Below, piece by piece: positions 16,680 to 26,895 of a stretch of 44,372 bases of DNA. The DNA is from Alphaproteobacteria bacterium. Lineage in GTDB: Bacteria; Pseudomonadota; Alphaproteobacteria; GCA-2731375. Position numbers and translations under genes: made by a program. Below the pieces are notes generated by a model. The model had not been told where the DNA came from and did not search any database. It worked only from the letters and a program-made list of their open reading frames with translations. Numbering within the stretch: the first letter of the stretch is position 1; every line of letters starts with the position of its first letter. Location of the stretch: positions 1 through 44,372 of the forward strand of contig VGEV01000011.1 in NCBI GenBank assembly GCA_016869175.1, given 5' to 3'.

Positions 16680-18286
16680 CGACGGTCCTTCTTGCCGGGG
16701 CGGAAATCCAGGGCGCCCGGCAGCGTGCGCGGATCGACATCGCGGCCCAAGATCTCGTGCTTCTGCACCTTCTGCGTCGAGGTGGTGGGCAGGCGGTCGA
16801 GGAACAGGATCCAGCCCGGCGCCTTGTAATAGGCCAGCCGCTCGCTGCACCATTGAAAGATCCGCTCGGCGGTCGCCCTTTCCCTGGCGATGCCGGCCTT
16901 GGGGACGATGCAGGCCATCACCTCCTCCTGCCGGAACTCGTCCTTGACCGCGAGTACCGCGGCCTGCGCCACGTCGGGCGAGGCCTGCAGCACGCCTTCC
17001 ACTTCCGCGGCGGCGATGTTCTCGCCCGAGCGGCGCACGATGTTCTTCTTGCGGTCGACGAAATGCAGCACGCCGTCGGCGTCTTGCGTGCAGGCATCGC
17101 CGGTATGGAACCAACCGCCCTGCCAGGCCTCCTCCGTCGCTTCCGGGTTCTTCAGATAGTCGAGGAAGAATCCGCGCCGGGGCTCGGCGCCGCGCCGGCG
17201 GATCTGCAGTTCGCCGGGCGCGCCGAACGGCACGGGCTGTTCATTGTCGTCGACGATCCGCGCTTCCATGTCGGGCACGATGCGGCCGAAGGCGCGCGTG
17301 CCGACCTTGCGCGGCTCCTCGCCGGCAAAGCAGGGCACGCCGCATTCCGTCATGCCCCAGAGCTCGATGAACGGCATGCCGAAGCGTTCCTCGGCGGCGG
17401 CGTGCTGTTCGGGATCGATGCCGCCGCCCAGCGCGAACCGCATCCTGTGCTGCCGTTCCTGCGGCGAAGGCGGCAGGTTCAGCAGCGCCGGCGGCATGAT
17501 GCCCAGATAGTGGCAGAGCGTGGCCCGACACTCGATGCAGTCCCGCCACCAGCGGCTGGCATGGAAGCGGTCGGGCACGATCACGCATCCGGCCACGGCC
17601 AGCATGCCGGGGGTGGAAATGGCCAGTGCATTGGCATGAAACAAGGGCAGCGGATTGATCGCGCGGTCGCGACGATCATCGAGGCGCATGTGCCCGCTCG
17701 CCTTGGCATACCAGCGCTCGGAATTGAGGAAGTATTCGTTGGGCAAGCGGCAGCCCTTCGGCCGACCGGTGGTGCCGGAAGTGTAGAGCAGCGCCGCCTC
17801 GCTGGTCTGCTCCGGCGCGCCTGGCAGAGCCGGCCCGCGCGGTCCGGGCAGGCGGCCCGCCAGCGCATAGACGTCGAACACCGGGATCGGCCGCGGTAGC
17901 GCCCGACAGACCTCGGTCAATTCCGCCAGCCGCTCCGGCACCGAGACCGCCAGATCGGCTTCGGAATGATCAATCACATAGCTGAGCTCGTCGGTGCGGT
18001 AATAGGGGTTGAGCGGCACCAGCACCGCGCCCAGCCGGTTGAGCGCGAAGAAATGCAAGAGCATCTCAGGCCGGTTCTCCAGCAGGGCCGCCACGCGGTG
18101 GCCGTGACCATAACCGGCGGCCCGATAGAGCCGCTCGATCTCGTCCACGCGTGTCGCGATCTCGGCATAGCTCCACTCGGCGCCCTCGGGCAAATAGCTG
18201 CGGCCGGCGAGCGGCGGGATGCAGATGAAGGGCCCCTTGGGATTGCGGCCAACCGCCGCCTCGAACAGATCGACCAGACGTTGCAT
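16676..18286 (-). CDS. AMP-dependent acyl-CoA synthetase/ligase
   Basis: This 536-residue ANL-superfamily enzyme activates a carboxylic acid with ATP and transfers it to CoA. It shows LLYTSGTTGRPKGCRL (P-loop, near residue 165), PLPLFHANAL near 215, ELWGMTECGVP near 315 and GGWFHTGDACTQDADG near 400. The hinge DRKKNIVRRSGENIA comes next and a C-terminal lysine lies in TSTQKVQKHEI. Overall layout resembles the crotonobetaine/carnitine-CoA ligase and long-chain branch more than Acs. The acid substrate cannot be read. It follows the creatininase-family gene by 9 bp and overlaps the methyltransferase remnant, so all three form one operon. Confidence 0.85.
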   Translation of the reverse strand: MQRLVDLFEAAVGRNPKGPFICIPPLAGRSYLPEGAEWSYAEIATRVDEIERLYRAAGYGHGHRVAALLENRPEMLLHFFALNRLGAVLVPLNPYYRTDELSYVIDHSEADLAVSVPERLAELTEVCRALPRPIPVFDVYALAGRLPGPRGPALPGAPEQTSEAALLYTSGTTGRPKGCRLPNEYFLNSERWYAKASGHMRLDDRRDRAINPLPLFHANALAISTPGMLAVAGCVIVPDRFHASRWWRDCIECRATLCHYLGIMPPALLNLPPSPQERQHRMRFALGGGIDPEQHAAAEERFGMPFIELWGMTECGVPCFAGEEPRKVGTRAFGRIVPDMEARIVDDNEQPVPFGAPGELQIRRRGAEPRRGFFLDYLKNPEATEEAWQGGWFHTGDACTQDADGVLHFVDRKKNIVRRSGENIAAAEVEGVLQASPDVAQAAVLAVKDEFRQEEVMACIVPKAGIARERATAERIFQWCSERLAYYKAPGWILFLDRLPTTSTQKVQKHEILGRDVDPRTLPGALDFRPGKKDRR

Positions 18287-18295
18287 GGTGGCGTC

Positions 18296-19048
18296 TCAGC
18301 GCGGTTCGGCGACGAATTTGCGGTAGTCCTCGGCGATTTCGGCGATGCCGCAGTCGTAGATGCGCTTGCCGGCCTGCGGGTTGGCAAGATAGCTGTGCGC
18401 GCCAATCCGGCCGTCCGGGAACTTGCGCCGATAGTCGTCGGCGTTGGCCCAGGGGCCGCGATGGGGCGAGGGCGGGCCCATGTCCGGGGCCTGCTTGATG
18501 GCGTCGGGAAACAGATGCTGCGTCACCGAAACCTCCGAACAGGTGGCGTGGCTGCCGTCCTGATCGGCGAACAGCTCCTTGATGAGGGCGTTGACCTTAG
18601 GCCCGTCCCACCAGTTGCGCAGCCGGCAGAGCACGCCCGGCCGGTTGCCGCCCTTGGCCAGGCTTTCGTCGGCATAGAGTTCCTGGAAGGCGGCATTGAT
18701 GGTGGCGATGTTGCCGCCATGGCCGTTGACGAAGAAGAATTTCTCGAAGCCGTGATGCGCCAAGCTGGCCACCCATTCCTTGATCACCAGGATGAGCGTC
18801 GTGGGCTTCAGCGTCATGGAGCCGGTGAAAGCCATGTGGTGCTGCGCCATGCCGACGTTGATGGTGGGCGCCACCATGGCACCGGCCAGTTCGCCGGCGC
18901 CCTTGGCGAAATATTCCCCGCATAGGGCATCGGTGCCGATCAGGCCGTTCGGCCCGTGCTGTTCGGTTGAACCGATCGGCACGATGACGGCATTGGAGGT
19001 CGCGAGGTAGCGTTCCACCTCGGCCCAGGTCTGCATCTGCAGCAGCAT
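18296..19048 (-). CDS. Creatininase family amidohydrolase
   Basis: This 250-residue metal-dependent hydrolase of the creatininase fold has the motifs VIVPIGSTEQHGPNGLIGTDAL near residue 20 and FFFVNGHGGNIATI near residue 105, supplying His, Glu and Asp ligands for a two-metal site. True creatininase opens cyclic creatinine. Relatives act on other cyclic or formylated amides or on peptides (for example MftE and the Fapy hydrolases), so the substrate is open. I use ATG 19048, with AGGGA about 8 bases upstream. The frame extends to 19147 without recognisable sequence. It heads an operon with an acyl-CoA ligase and a broken methyltransferase and is divergent from acs. Confidence 0.88.
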   Translation of the reverse strand: MLLQMQTWAEVERYLATSNAVIVPIGSTEQHGPNGLIGTDALCGEYFAKGAGELAGAMVAPTINVGMAQHHMAFTGSMTLKPTTLILVIKEWVASLAHHGFEKFFFVNGHGGNIATINAAFQELYADESLAKGGNRPGVLCRLRNWWDGPKVNALIKELFADQDGSHATCSEVSVTQHLFPDAIKQAPDMGPPSPHRGPWANADDYRRKFPDGRIGAHSYLANPQAGKRIYDCGIAEIAEDYRKFVAEPR

Positions 19049-19109
19049 GCGGATGTCCCTCAAGCAAACCGGTAACCGGCACGATAGATAGCACAGGCGC
19101 GGATTGCCT

Positions 19110-19138
19110 TGTCGCGCCAAGGGGGGCTGGCCATAATC
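19110..19138 (+). promoter_or_regulatory. Candidate promoter of acs
   Basis: TTGTCG at 19110-19115 and CATAAT at 19133-19138 are separated by 17 bp, within the 133-bp divergent region between the creatininase gene and acs. Each box has two mismatches to the consensus. The start would be near 19145, leaving a leader of about 37 bases before the acs ATG. This is a pattern match only. Confidence 0.3.
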
Positions 19139-19181
19139 CCGGTCCAAGTCAGGAACGGCCGCACCAAGCGGGGGGAAGGGA

Positions 19182-21122
<1,941 letters not shown>

Positions 21123-21129
21123 GACGGCG

Positions 21130-21864
21130 ATGGCGCGCGGCGTGTTCCTGGCCGGCGCGGCCGGCGCGGTCGGCCGGCGTCTGGTGCCGCAGCTGCTGGG
21201 GGCGGGTTTCCAGGTCACCGGCAGCACCCGCCAACCGGCCAAGGCGGAATGGCTGCGCGGCGCTGGCGCCGCGCCGGTGCTGGTCGATGTGTTCGACCAG
21301 GCGGCCTTGCACAGGGCCGTGGCGGCGGCGCGGCCGGAAGTGGTGATCCATCAGTTGACCGACTTGCCGCCGGCGCTCGACCCGGCCCGCATGGCCGACG
21401 CGGTTGCCGGCAACGCGCGGCTGCGCGAGGCCGGCACTGCCAATCTGGTGGCAGCGGCCTTGGCGGCCGGTGCGCGCCGGTTCATCGCGCAGAGCATTCT
21501 CTGGGCCTATGCCAGCGGGCCCGAGCCGCATGCCGAGGACGATCCGCTCGATCGCGGCGCCGAAGGCCGCCGGGGCGTCACCGTCAAGGGTGTCGTGGCG
21601 CTCGAACAGGCGGTGCTGAGCGCCCAGCCCATGCAGGGCATTGTGCTGCGTTATGGCGCGTTCTGGGGGCCCGGCACCGGCTTCGAGGCACCCAGCGGCA
21701 CCTATCCCTTGCATGTGGATGCGGCGGCGCAGGCCGCCCTGCTGGCAATCGACCGCGGCCGACCGGGCCTCTACAACGTGGTGGAAGACGGCGGCTATGC
21801 CAGCGCCGCCAAGGCGGCACGCGAACTCGGCTGGTCCCCCGGCTTCCGTCTGGGCGAGGCGTGA
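21130..21864 (+). CDS. NAD(P)-binding epimerase/dehydratase-like protein lacking the usual active-site tyrosine
   Basis: This 244-residue extended-SDR-like protein starts with VFLAGAAGAVGRRLVPQLL (GxxGxxG nucleotide motif). It has the DVFDQAAL, VVIHQLTD and FIAQSILWAYASGP segments, then VLRYGAFWGPGTG as in epimerases. At the place where the family has YxxxK the sequence is GVTVK, so the catalytic tyrosine is absent. The C-terminus is short compared with the usual 290-320 residues. It may be a reductase of a divergent subfamily or a non-catalytic nucleotide-binding protein. It lies 7 bp behind acs and is probably co-transcribed. It converges on trkH with 7 bp between stops. Confidence 0.75.
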   Translation: MARGVFLAGAAGAVGRRLVPQLLGAGFQVTGSTRQPAKAEWLRGAGAAPVLVDVFDQAALHRAVAAARPEVVIHQLTDLPPALDPARMADAVAGNARLREAGTANLVAAALAAGARRFIAQSILWAYASGPEPHAEDDPLDRGAEGRRGVTVKGVVALEQAVLSAQPMQGIVLRYGAFWGPGTGFEAPSGTYPLHVDAAAQAALLAIDRGRPGLYNVVEDGGYASAAKAARELGWSPGFRLGEA

Positions 21865-21871
21865 GCGCCGA

Positions 21872-23347
21872 TCAGGCGCGCCAGAAGTTGCGGGTGAACA
21901 GCACCAGCACGACGAATAGCTCCAGCCGGCCCAGCAACATGCCGACCGACAGCAGCCACTTGGCGCTGTCCGGCAACGGCGCGAAATTGCCGGCCGGCCC
22001 GATGATTGGCCCGATGCCCGGTCCGACATTGCCGATGGCCGAGGCCGAGCCGGAGACCGCCGTCGCAAAATCCAGCCCCGCCAGCATCAGCAGCACGGCC
22101 AATACGGCAACGCTGAGAACGTAAAGAAACAGAAAAGCCATCACCGCGTCCATCACCGCGTCCGGCACCGGTCGCCGGTTGAAGGTGACGCGGCCGACGC
22201 CGTGCCGGCGCACCAGCCGTTTCAGCTCGGCGCGCAGCACCGCGTGCAGCATCTGGTAGCGCCAGATCTTGACGCCGCCGGCGGTCGAGCCGGTGCAGCC
22301 GCCGACGAAGTTGAGGAACAGCGCGGCGACGATGGGAAAGCTGCCCCAGGCCGTGTAGTCGGCATTGGCGAAGCCGGTGGTGGAGGCGAGCGCCACTACC
22401 ATGAACACGGCGTTGCGCAGGCTCTCGTGCGCGCCTTGACCGACCGCCAGCCAGAACCAAAGGGCGATCGCCAGGCTGGCGACTGCCAGGAAAGCGAAGA
22501 ACGCCCGCACCTGCTGATCGCGATACAGCCTTTCCGATCGGCCTTGCGCCACCCGCAGGAGCAGCACGAAGGGGAGGCTACCAATTGCCATTTGCACGAT
22601 GGCGATCCATTCGATGACAGCAGACTGAAAATGGCCGATGGAGGCGTCCGAGGTCGAGAAGCCGCCAGTCGAGAGCGCCGACAGCGCATGGCAGAACGCC
22701 TCGAACAGGCTCATGCCGGCAAGCCAGAAGGCGAGCGTGCCGATGGTGACCAACAGCAGGTAGACCTTGGCGATGCCGGCGCTGATGGCGGTGGCGCTGG
22801 GCAGCGCCTTCTCCGACTTGTCGGACGACTCCAGACGGAACAGCTGCATGCCGCCGACTCCGAGCATCGGCAACACGGCGACCGCCAGCACGATGATGCC
22901 GAGCCCGCCCAGGCCGTGCAGTAGGGCGCGCCAGAGCAGGATGCCGGGCGGCGCCTGATCCAAGCCGACGATGACGGTCGAGCCTGTGGTGGTCAGGCCC
23001 GACATCGCCTCGAAATAGCAGTCGGTATAGCTGAGGTCGAGGTCGGAAAAGGCGAACGGCAGGGCGCCAAAGGCTGGGAGCAGCAGCCACGAAAGGACCG
23101 TCAGGGCGAAGCCCTGGCGCAGCGTGATCTCGGCGATGTCTGCGCGGTTGCCAAGGGCGAGCGCGCCGCCGACGAAAGCGGTGGCGAATGCCGATGCGGC
23201 GAAGACCCGCCAATCCGGCTCGTCGCTCGCATAGTCGAAGATCGCCGGGAACAGCATGACGATGGCGAGCAGCAGCAGCAGGACGCCCAGCACATGCAGC
23301 ACGGGCCGCAGCAGATCCGCCACCGGCGCGAAGCCCGTCGGCGACAT
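21872..23347 (-). CDS. trkH: TrkH-family potassium uptake protein
   Basis: This 491-residue potassium channel-like membrane subunit has four M1-P-M2 repeats. The pore-loop signatures are visible in order: SGLTTTGSTVI, SALSTGGFSTSDAS, ALASTTGFANADY and SASAIGNVGPGIGP. GGCTGSTAGGVKIWR before the last repeat is a standard TrkH feature. The start at ATG 23347 (MSPTGFAP) precedes the first hydrophobic helix; the open frame to 23599 overlaps apaG. TrkH normally needs the NAD/ATP-sensing ring protein TrkA, which is not in the window. It follows apaG by 11 bp. Confidence 0.93.
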   Translation of the reverse strand: MSPTGFAPVADLLRPVLHVLGVLLLLLAIVMLFPAIFDYASDEPDWRVFAASAFATAFVGGALALGNRADIAEITLRQGFALTVLSWLLLPAFGALPFAFSDLDLSYTDCYFEAMSGLTTTGSTVIVGLDQAPPGILLWRALLHGLGGLGIIVLAVAVLPMLGVGGMQLFRLESSDKSEKALPSATAISAGIAKVYLLLVTIGTLAFWLAGMSLFEAFCHALSALSTGGFSTSDASIGHFQSAVIEWIAIVQMAIGSLPFVLLLRVAQGRSERLYRDQQVRAFFAFLAVASLAIALWFWLAVGQGAHESLRNAVFMVVALASTTGFANADYTAWGSFPIVAALFLNFVGGCTGSTAGGVKIWRYQMLHAVLRAELKRLVRRHGVGRVTFNRRPVPDAVMDAVMAFLFLYVLSVAVLAVLLMLAGLDFATAVSGSASAIGNVGPGIGPIIGPAGNFAPLPDSAKWLLSVGMLLGRLELFVVLVLFTRNFWRA

Positions 23348-23358
23348 GGGGCCGGCAC

Positions 23359-23775
23359 TCAGTTGACGCGGCGGCTCTCGTGCGGGCTGTCCAACGAGAA
23401 GGCGGGGATGCGCACGTCGAACATCTGGCCGTCCTCGCCCTGCATCTGGTAGGTGCCGACCATGATGCCGGACGGCGTCGGCAGCGGACAGCCGCTGGTA
23501 TATTCGAAAGCGGTGCCCGGCTTCAGCACCGGCTGTTCGCCGACTACGCCGGGTCCGCGCACTTCCTGCAGGCGGCCGAGACCGTCGGTGATGCGCCAAT
23601 GGCGCGTCTTCAGTTGCACGGTGCGCGGACTGCGGTTCTCGATGCGGACCCGGTAGGCCCAGACATAGTGATTCTGCGCCGGCGAGGACTGCTCCTCCAG
23701 AAAACTCGGCTCAACCGATATCCGAATGCCGAGCGTCGTTTCGCTGTAGACGTCATCGCCATCGCTGCTGTTCAC
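23359..23775 (-). CDS. apaG: Co2+/Mg2+ efflux protein ApaG
   Basis: The 138-residue protein is a single ApaG (DUF525) fibronectin-like domain. Segments [54 protein letters not shown] and [22 protein letters not shown] are the family's core. The physiological role is uncertain; mutants in enteric bacteria affect cobalt resistance and magnesium efflux. It starts at GTG 23775, with GAGGAAAGG about 8 bases upstream. It is immediately upstream of trkH, so an ion-homeostasis pair is plausible. Confidence 0.93.
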   Translation of the reverse strand: MNSSDGDDVYSETTLGIRISVEPSFLEEQSSPAQNHYVWAYRVRIENRSPRTVQLKTRHWRITDGLGRLQEVRGPGVVGEQPVLKPGTAFEYTSGCPLPTPSGIMVGTYQMQGEDGQMFDVRIPAFSLDSPHESRRVN

Positions 23776-23861
23776 GGCCGGTGCCTTTCCTCGACAACGG
23801 GGGCCCGCGTGCGGCCACTATCCCGCCGGCATCGGCGGCTGTCCAGATGGCGGGGTTCGCT

Positions 23862-24344
23862 TCAGGCGGCGGCGCGCCGGCGCAGCAGATAGCGCTGCTG
23901 GCCTTCCAGCACGGTCTCGCCGCGCTGATTGGCGACATGGCTGGCGAAGGTCAGCACGCCGGTCGTGCGCTGCACCCTGGCCTCGCTCAGCGTCAGGCTG
24001 GGATAGAGCGTGTCGCCGGCATGGACCGGCCGCACGAAGCGCGCGGACTGTTCGAGGAAACCGAGCAGCGCCTCGCCCATCTGGTGTGCCAGGATGCCGG
24101 CGCCGGCGCAGGTCTGGATCGCCACCTGGAAACCATGCGCCAACAGGCCAGGGTGGCCCTTGGCCCGGCAATACTCGACATCGTAATGGATCGGGTGGTT
24201 GTCGCCCGAGGCAAGCTGGAAGGCGGCGAACAGCGCCTCGGTCATCGTCCGCGAGGGCAGGTTGAAGCGCTCGCCCACGCGGAAGTCCTCGAAATACCGT
24301 GCCGTCGCCACCAGATGGGCCAACGGATCCAGGCCGGCGCTCAC
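23862..24344 (-). CDS. MaoC-like dehydratase
   Basis: This 160-residue single hotdog domain of the MaoC/(R)-hydratase type begins at GTG 24344 and overlaps the CoA-transferase stop as GTGA. The hydratase motif is visible as FQLASGDNHPIHYDVEYCRAKG (Asp-x5-His pattern) followed by LLAHGFQVAIQTC. Such enzymes add water to enoyl-CoA thioesters. Tight coupling to a class III CoA transferase suggests that the two act on the same acyl-CoA. The acid is not identifiable, and no other pathway enzymes flank the pair. Confidence 0.85.
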   Translation of the reverse strand: MSAGLDPLAHLVATARYFEDFRVGERFNLPSRTMTEALFAAFQLASGDNHPIHYDVEYCRAKGHPGLLAHGFQVAIQTCAGAGILAHQMGEALLGFLEQSARFVRPVHAGDTLYPSLTLSEARVQRTTGVLTFASHVANQRGETVLEGQQRYLLRRRAAA

Positions 24345-25555
24345 TCCGCGGCCCGGGCGGTTTCGTTGTCTGGCAGGCGCACGATGCCGTCGGCCGCGAG
24401 CCGGGCGATCTCGCCGTCGCTGAGGCCGAGTTCGGCCAGAATCTCGCGGCCCTGCTCGCCCAGCCGCGGCGCGCGCGCCCGCGGCTCGTCGCCGCGCGCC
24501 GGCGGCAGCCCGGGAATCCGCGCGTGCGGCACCGGGCCCAGGCCCGGCTGTTCGACGGACACCCAACCCTCGGTTGCCTTGACGTGGGCATCGGCCAGCC
24601 AGTCGCCGAAATCGAAGATCCGCTCGCACAGCGTCTTCTCCGCCTGGAAGCGGGCCAGCCAGTCGTCGGTCCCGCGCTGGACGATGGCTTGACGCAGGAT
24701 GGCGAACAGCGCGGTCGCGTTCTCGGCTCGCGCCTGGAAACTGCCGAAGCGCGGATCGTCGGCCAGCGCCGGCTGGCCGATGGCGCGGGCGATGCCGGGA
24801 AACTCGCTCTCGCGGACCAGGGTGACCGCGATCCAGCCATCGGCCGTGCGGAAGCTGCCGGCCGGCACGTTGGGGGCCTTGGGCTGGCCGCCTTCGAGGT
24901 GAAATTCCAGGCTCTTGGGCGCCAGCAGTGCGGAAAACGACTGCGCCAGCGGAATGTCCAGATGGCGAGCCGTCCCGCCGCCGTGGCGCAGCCGGCCCAG
25001 CAGCGCGTTCTGAACGGCCTGAAAGGCATAGAGCCCGGTCACCGCGTCCACCACAAACATGCCGACGCGATGCGGAATGGCGTCGGCGCCCAGGTTGATC
25101 GACATGAGGCCGGTATAGGCTTGCGCCACGGTGTCGGTCAGGGCGCGTTCGGCATAGGGGCCGGTCTGACCGAAGCCGCTGACCGAGACGTAGAGGATGG
25201 CCGGATTGATCGCCGCCACTTGCGCAAAGCCGATGCCAAGCCGCTGTGCCACGCCCGGCCGGTTGCTCTCCAGCATGATGTCGGACTGGCGCGCAAGTCG
25301 CAGCACGATGTCTCGCCCGGACGGTTGGCGCAGGTCGAGCGCCAAGCTGCGCTTGCCGCGGTTGTAGACGACCGACAGCACGTTCTGGCGGCCGGGGTAG
25401 CCGGTCCCCAGCGCCCGCCCCCAGTCGCCCTCCGGCGGTTCCACCTTGATCACCTGCGCGCCCGATTGCGCCAACAACAGGCCGCAATGCGGGCCCGCGA
25501 CGCCTTGCGTCAGATCGAGAACCCTGAGTCCGGCTAAGGGCAGCTGGTTGTCCAT
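24341..25555 (-). CDS. CaiB/BaiF family (class III) CoA transferase
   Basis: This 404-residue enzyme of the formyl-CoA/carnitine-CoA transferase family moves CoA between carboxylic acids through an aspartyl-CoA anhydride. It shows LAGLRVLDLTQGVAGPHCG at the N-terminus, QVIKVEPPEGDWGR, NRGKRSLALDLRQPSG and LYVSVSGFGQTGPYAERALTDTVAQAY. In the last, the Asp is in the position of the catalytic residue. A conserved FRTADGWIAV segment follows. The length is standard for the family. It is the first gene of a two-gene unit with the MaoC dehydratase, and 43 bp separate it from the radical SAM gene. Confidence 0.88.
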   Translation of the reverse strand: MDNQLPLAGLRVLDLTQGVAGPHCGLLLAQSGAQVIKVEPPEGDWGRALGTGYPGRQNVLSVVYNRGKRSLALDLRQPSGRDIVLRLARQSDIMLESNRPGVAQRLGIGFAQVAAINPAILYVSVSGFGQTGPYAERALTDTVAQAYTGLMSINLGADAIPHRVGMFVVDAVTGLYAFQAVQNALLGRLRHGGGTARHLDIPLAQSFSALLAPKSLEFHLEGGQPKAPNVPAGSFRTADGWIAVTLVRESEFPGIARAIGQPALADDPRFGSFQARAENATALFAILRQAIVQRGTDDWLARFQAEKTLCERIFDFGDWLADAHVKATEGWVSVEQPGLGPVPHARIPGLPPARGDEPRARAPRLGEQGREILAELGLSDGEIARLAADGIVRLPDNETARAAE

Positions 25556-25598
25556 GTCGGCATCATAGGCAGCCCGATTGGCCGCCGCAAAGGCGCCC

Positions 25599-26549
25599 TC
25601 AGGCGCTGCAACTGGCGCCGCCCAGCACGCAGAAGCGCGCGCAATGGGGATGATTGAGCGGCACCTGTCGGGCGGCCGCGGTCAGGCTGGCGCCCAATTC
25701 GAACGCCGGGTCGTAGGGCAGCAAGGTGCAGGGCAGCACGCTTGCCCGGTCGGCGCCCTTGCGCCTGACCACCATGCGCGAACTAGCGCACATCACGCTG
25801 TCGGGCGACTTGTTCAGGATGCCCCAGCAGGCTTCGGTGATCTCCGGGACATCGCGGCCGGCGTCCATCTCGGGGAACAGCACCAGCTGAACGGGGTCGC
25901 AGGCATCGAGCGGCAGGCCCAGGTCGTGGAACAGACGGCCGTAGCCGGCGCGCAACTGCGCCTCGCCTTCACGCCAAGCCAGCCGGCCGGCGACCGCGAC
26001 GCGTAAGCCGCTGGCAGCCAGCCAGCGCAAGCCAGCGAGCGCGGGCGCCCAGCTCCTGGGTCCGCGCAACAGCTCGTGCAGGCGCGGGCTGTAGTGATCG
26101 AGCGAGACGCGAAAGGTGAGCTGGCCGCCATGGGATGCCGCCAGCGGCGCCAGCGCCGCCTTGAAGCGTTGCATCGGCCGCATGGCATTGGTCAGCACCA
26201 GGCAATCCAGGCCGCGCGCCAGCGCTGCCCCGAGCATGCCGAGCAGATCCGGATTCATGAACGGCTCGCCGCCGGTGAAACCGGCGAGGCGGGCGCCCTG
26301 GCCGACCGCCTGGTCGAGGAAATCCTCGACCTCGGCCAGCTGCAAATACACCAGCCGGTCGTTGCGCGGGCTCGATTCGATATAGCAGCCCTGGCAGGCG
26401 ATGTTGCAGAGCGTGCCGGTGTTGAACCAGATCGTGTGCAAGGCCGCGAGGGCCACTTTCGCGCGCGGCTCGCCGCGGGCGGTGCGCTCGGCGTCGCGGA
26501 ACTTCGCCGGGTCCAAACTGGCAAGCGTCACGTCCGCCATTTCACGCAT
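25599..26549 (-). CDS. Radical SAM protein with a cysteine-rich C-terminus
   Basis: This protein of about 316 residues contains the iron-sulfur motif CNIACQGC (near residue 50), then the SAM-contact GFTGGEPFMNPD (near 90) and a TIM-barrel-like region with VLTNAMRPM and FRVSLDHYS. The last 80 residues carry several spaced cysteines (CWGIL, MCASSR, LPC, HCARFC, GGASCSA), reminiscent of a SPASM/twitch auxiliary cluster. I do not recognise the substrate or pathway. ATG 26549 or ATG 26540 could be the start; the frame is open to 26672. It is the first gene on the minus strand left of the tRNA-Gly. Confidence 0.8.
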   Translation of the reverse strand: MREMADVTLASLDPAKFRDAERTARGEPRAKVALAALHTIWFNTGTLCNIACQGCYIESSPRNDRLVYLQLAEVEDFLDQAVGQGARLAGFTGGEPFMNPDLLGMLGAALARGLDCLVLTNAMRPMQRFKAALAPLAASHGGQLTFRVSLDHYSPRLHELLRGPRSWAPALAGLRWLAASGLRVAVAGRLAWREGEAQLRAGYGRLFHDLGLPLDACDPVQLVLFPEMDAGRDVPEITEACWGILNKSPDSVMCASSRMVVRRKGADRASVLPCTLLPYDPAFELGASLTAAARQVPLNHPHCARFCVLGGASCSA

Positions 26550-26706
26550 GCAGGGACCGTTGGAACCGCGTGGCCATACCGCAACGGCGGCACCGGCCGC
26601 CGTCTGGCCCGGGGCAAGGTGTGGCGATCGGCTGGCGTTGTCAATGCGCGCGCGGCCGACCGACTTCACCAAGTCGTGACGGCGTGCTAACGATTGGCCC
26701 GGCTGG

Positions 26707-26780
26707 GCGGGTGTAGCTCAATGGCAGAGCAGAAGCTTCCCAAGCTTACGACGAGGGTTCGATTCCCTTCACCCGCTCCA
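26707..26780 (+). tRNA. tRNA-Gly (anticodon CCC)
   Basis: The 74-base cloverleaf is complete. The 7-bp acceptor stem pairs GCGGGTG with CACCCGC, and CCA is encoded. The D arm is GCTC/GAGC, the anticodon loop is TTCCCAA with anticodon CCC at 26740-26742, and the T arm pairs GAGGG with CCCTT around TTCGATT. The outermost anticodon-stem pair (G27-A43) is a mismatch, while the other four pairs are sound. It reads GGG codons. A weak promoter-like pair (TTCACC, 17 bp, TAACGA) lies at 26665-26693. Confidence 0.96.
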
Positions 26781-26895
26781 ATGCCAGCTGGCCGGCGCGA
26801 CGCGGCGACTTGCCGCCGCCCGGCGGCCAAGCCGGCCAGGGCCAGCGCCAACCGGCGGAGGCGGACCGGCCCCGGCACGACACGAAGCTGGCCAG

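Noticed and set aside
26707-26780. Anticodon read as TCC
   Set aside because: Only the TTCCCAA loop closed by GAAGC/GCTTA leaves a paired stem, which puts CCC in the anticodon.
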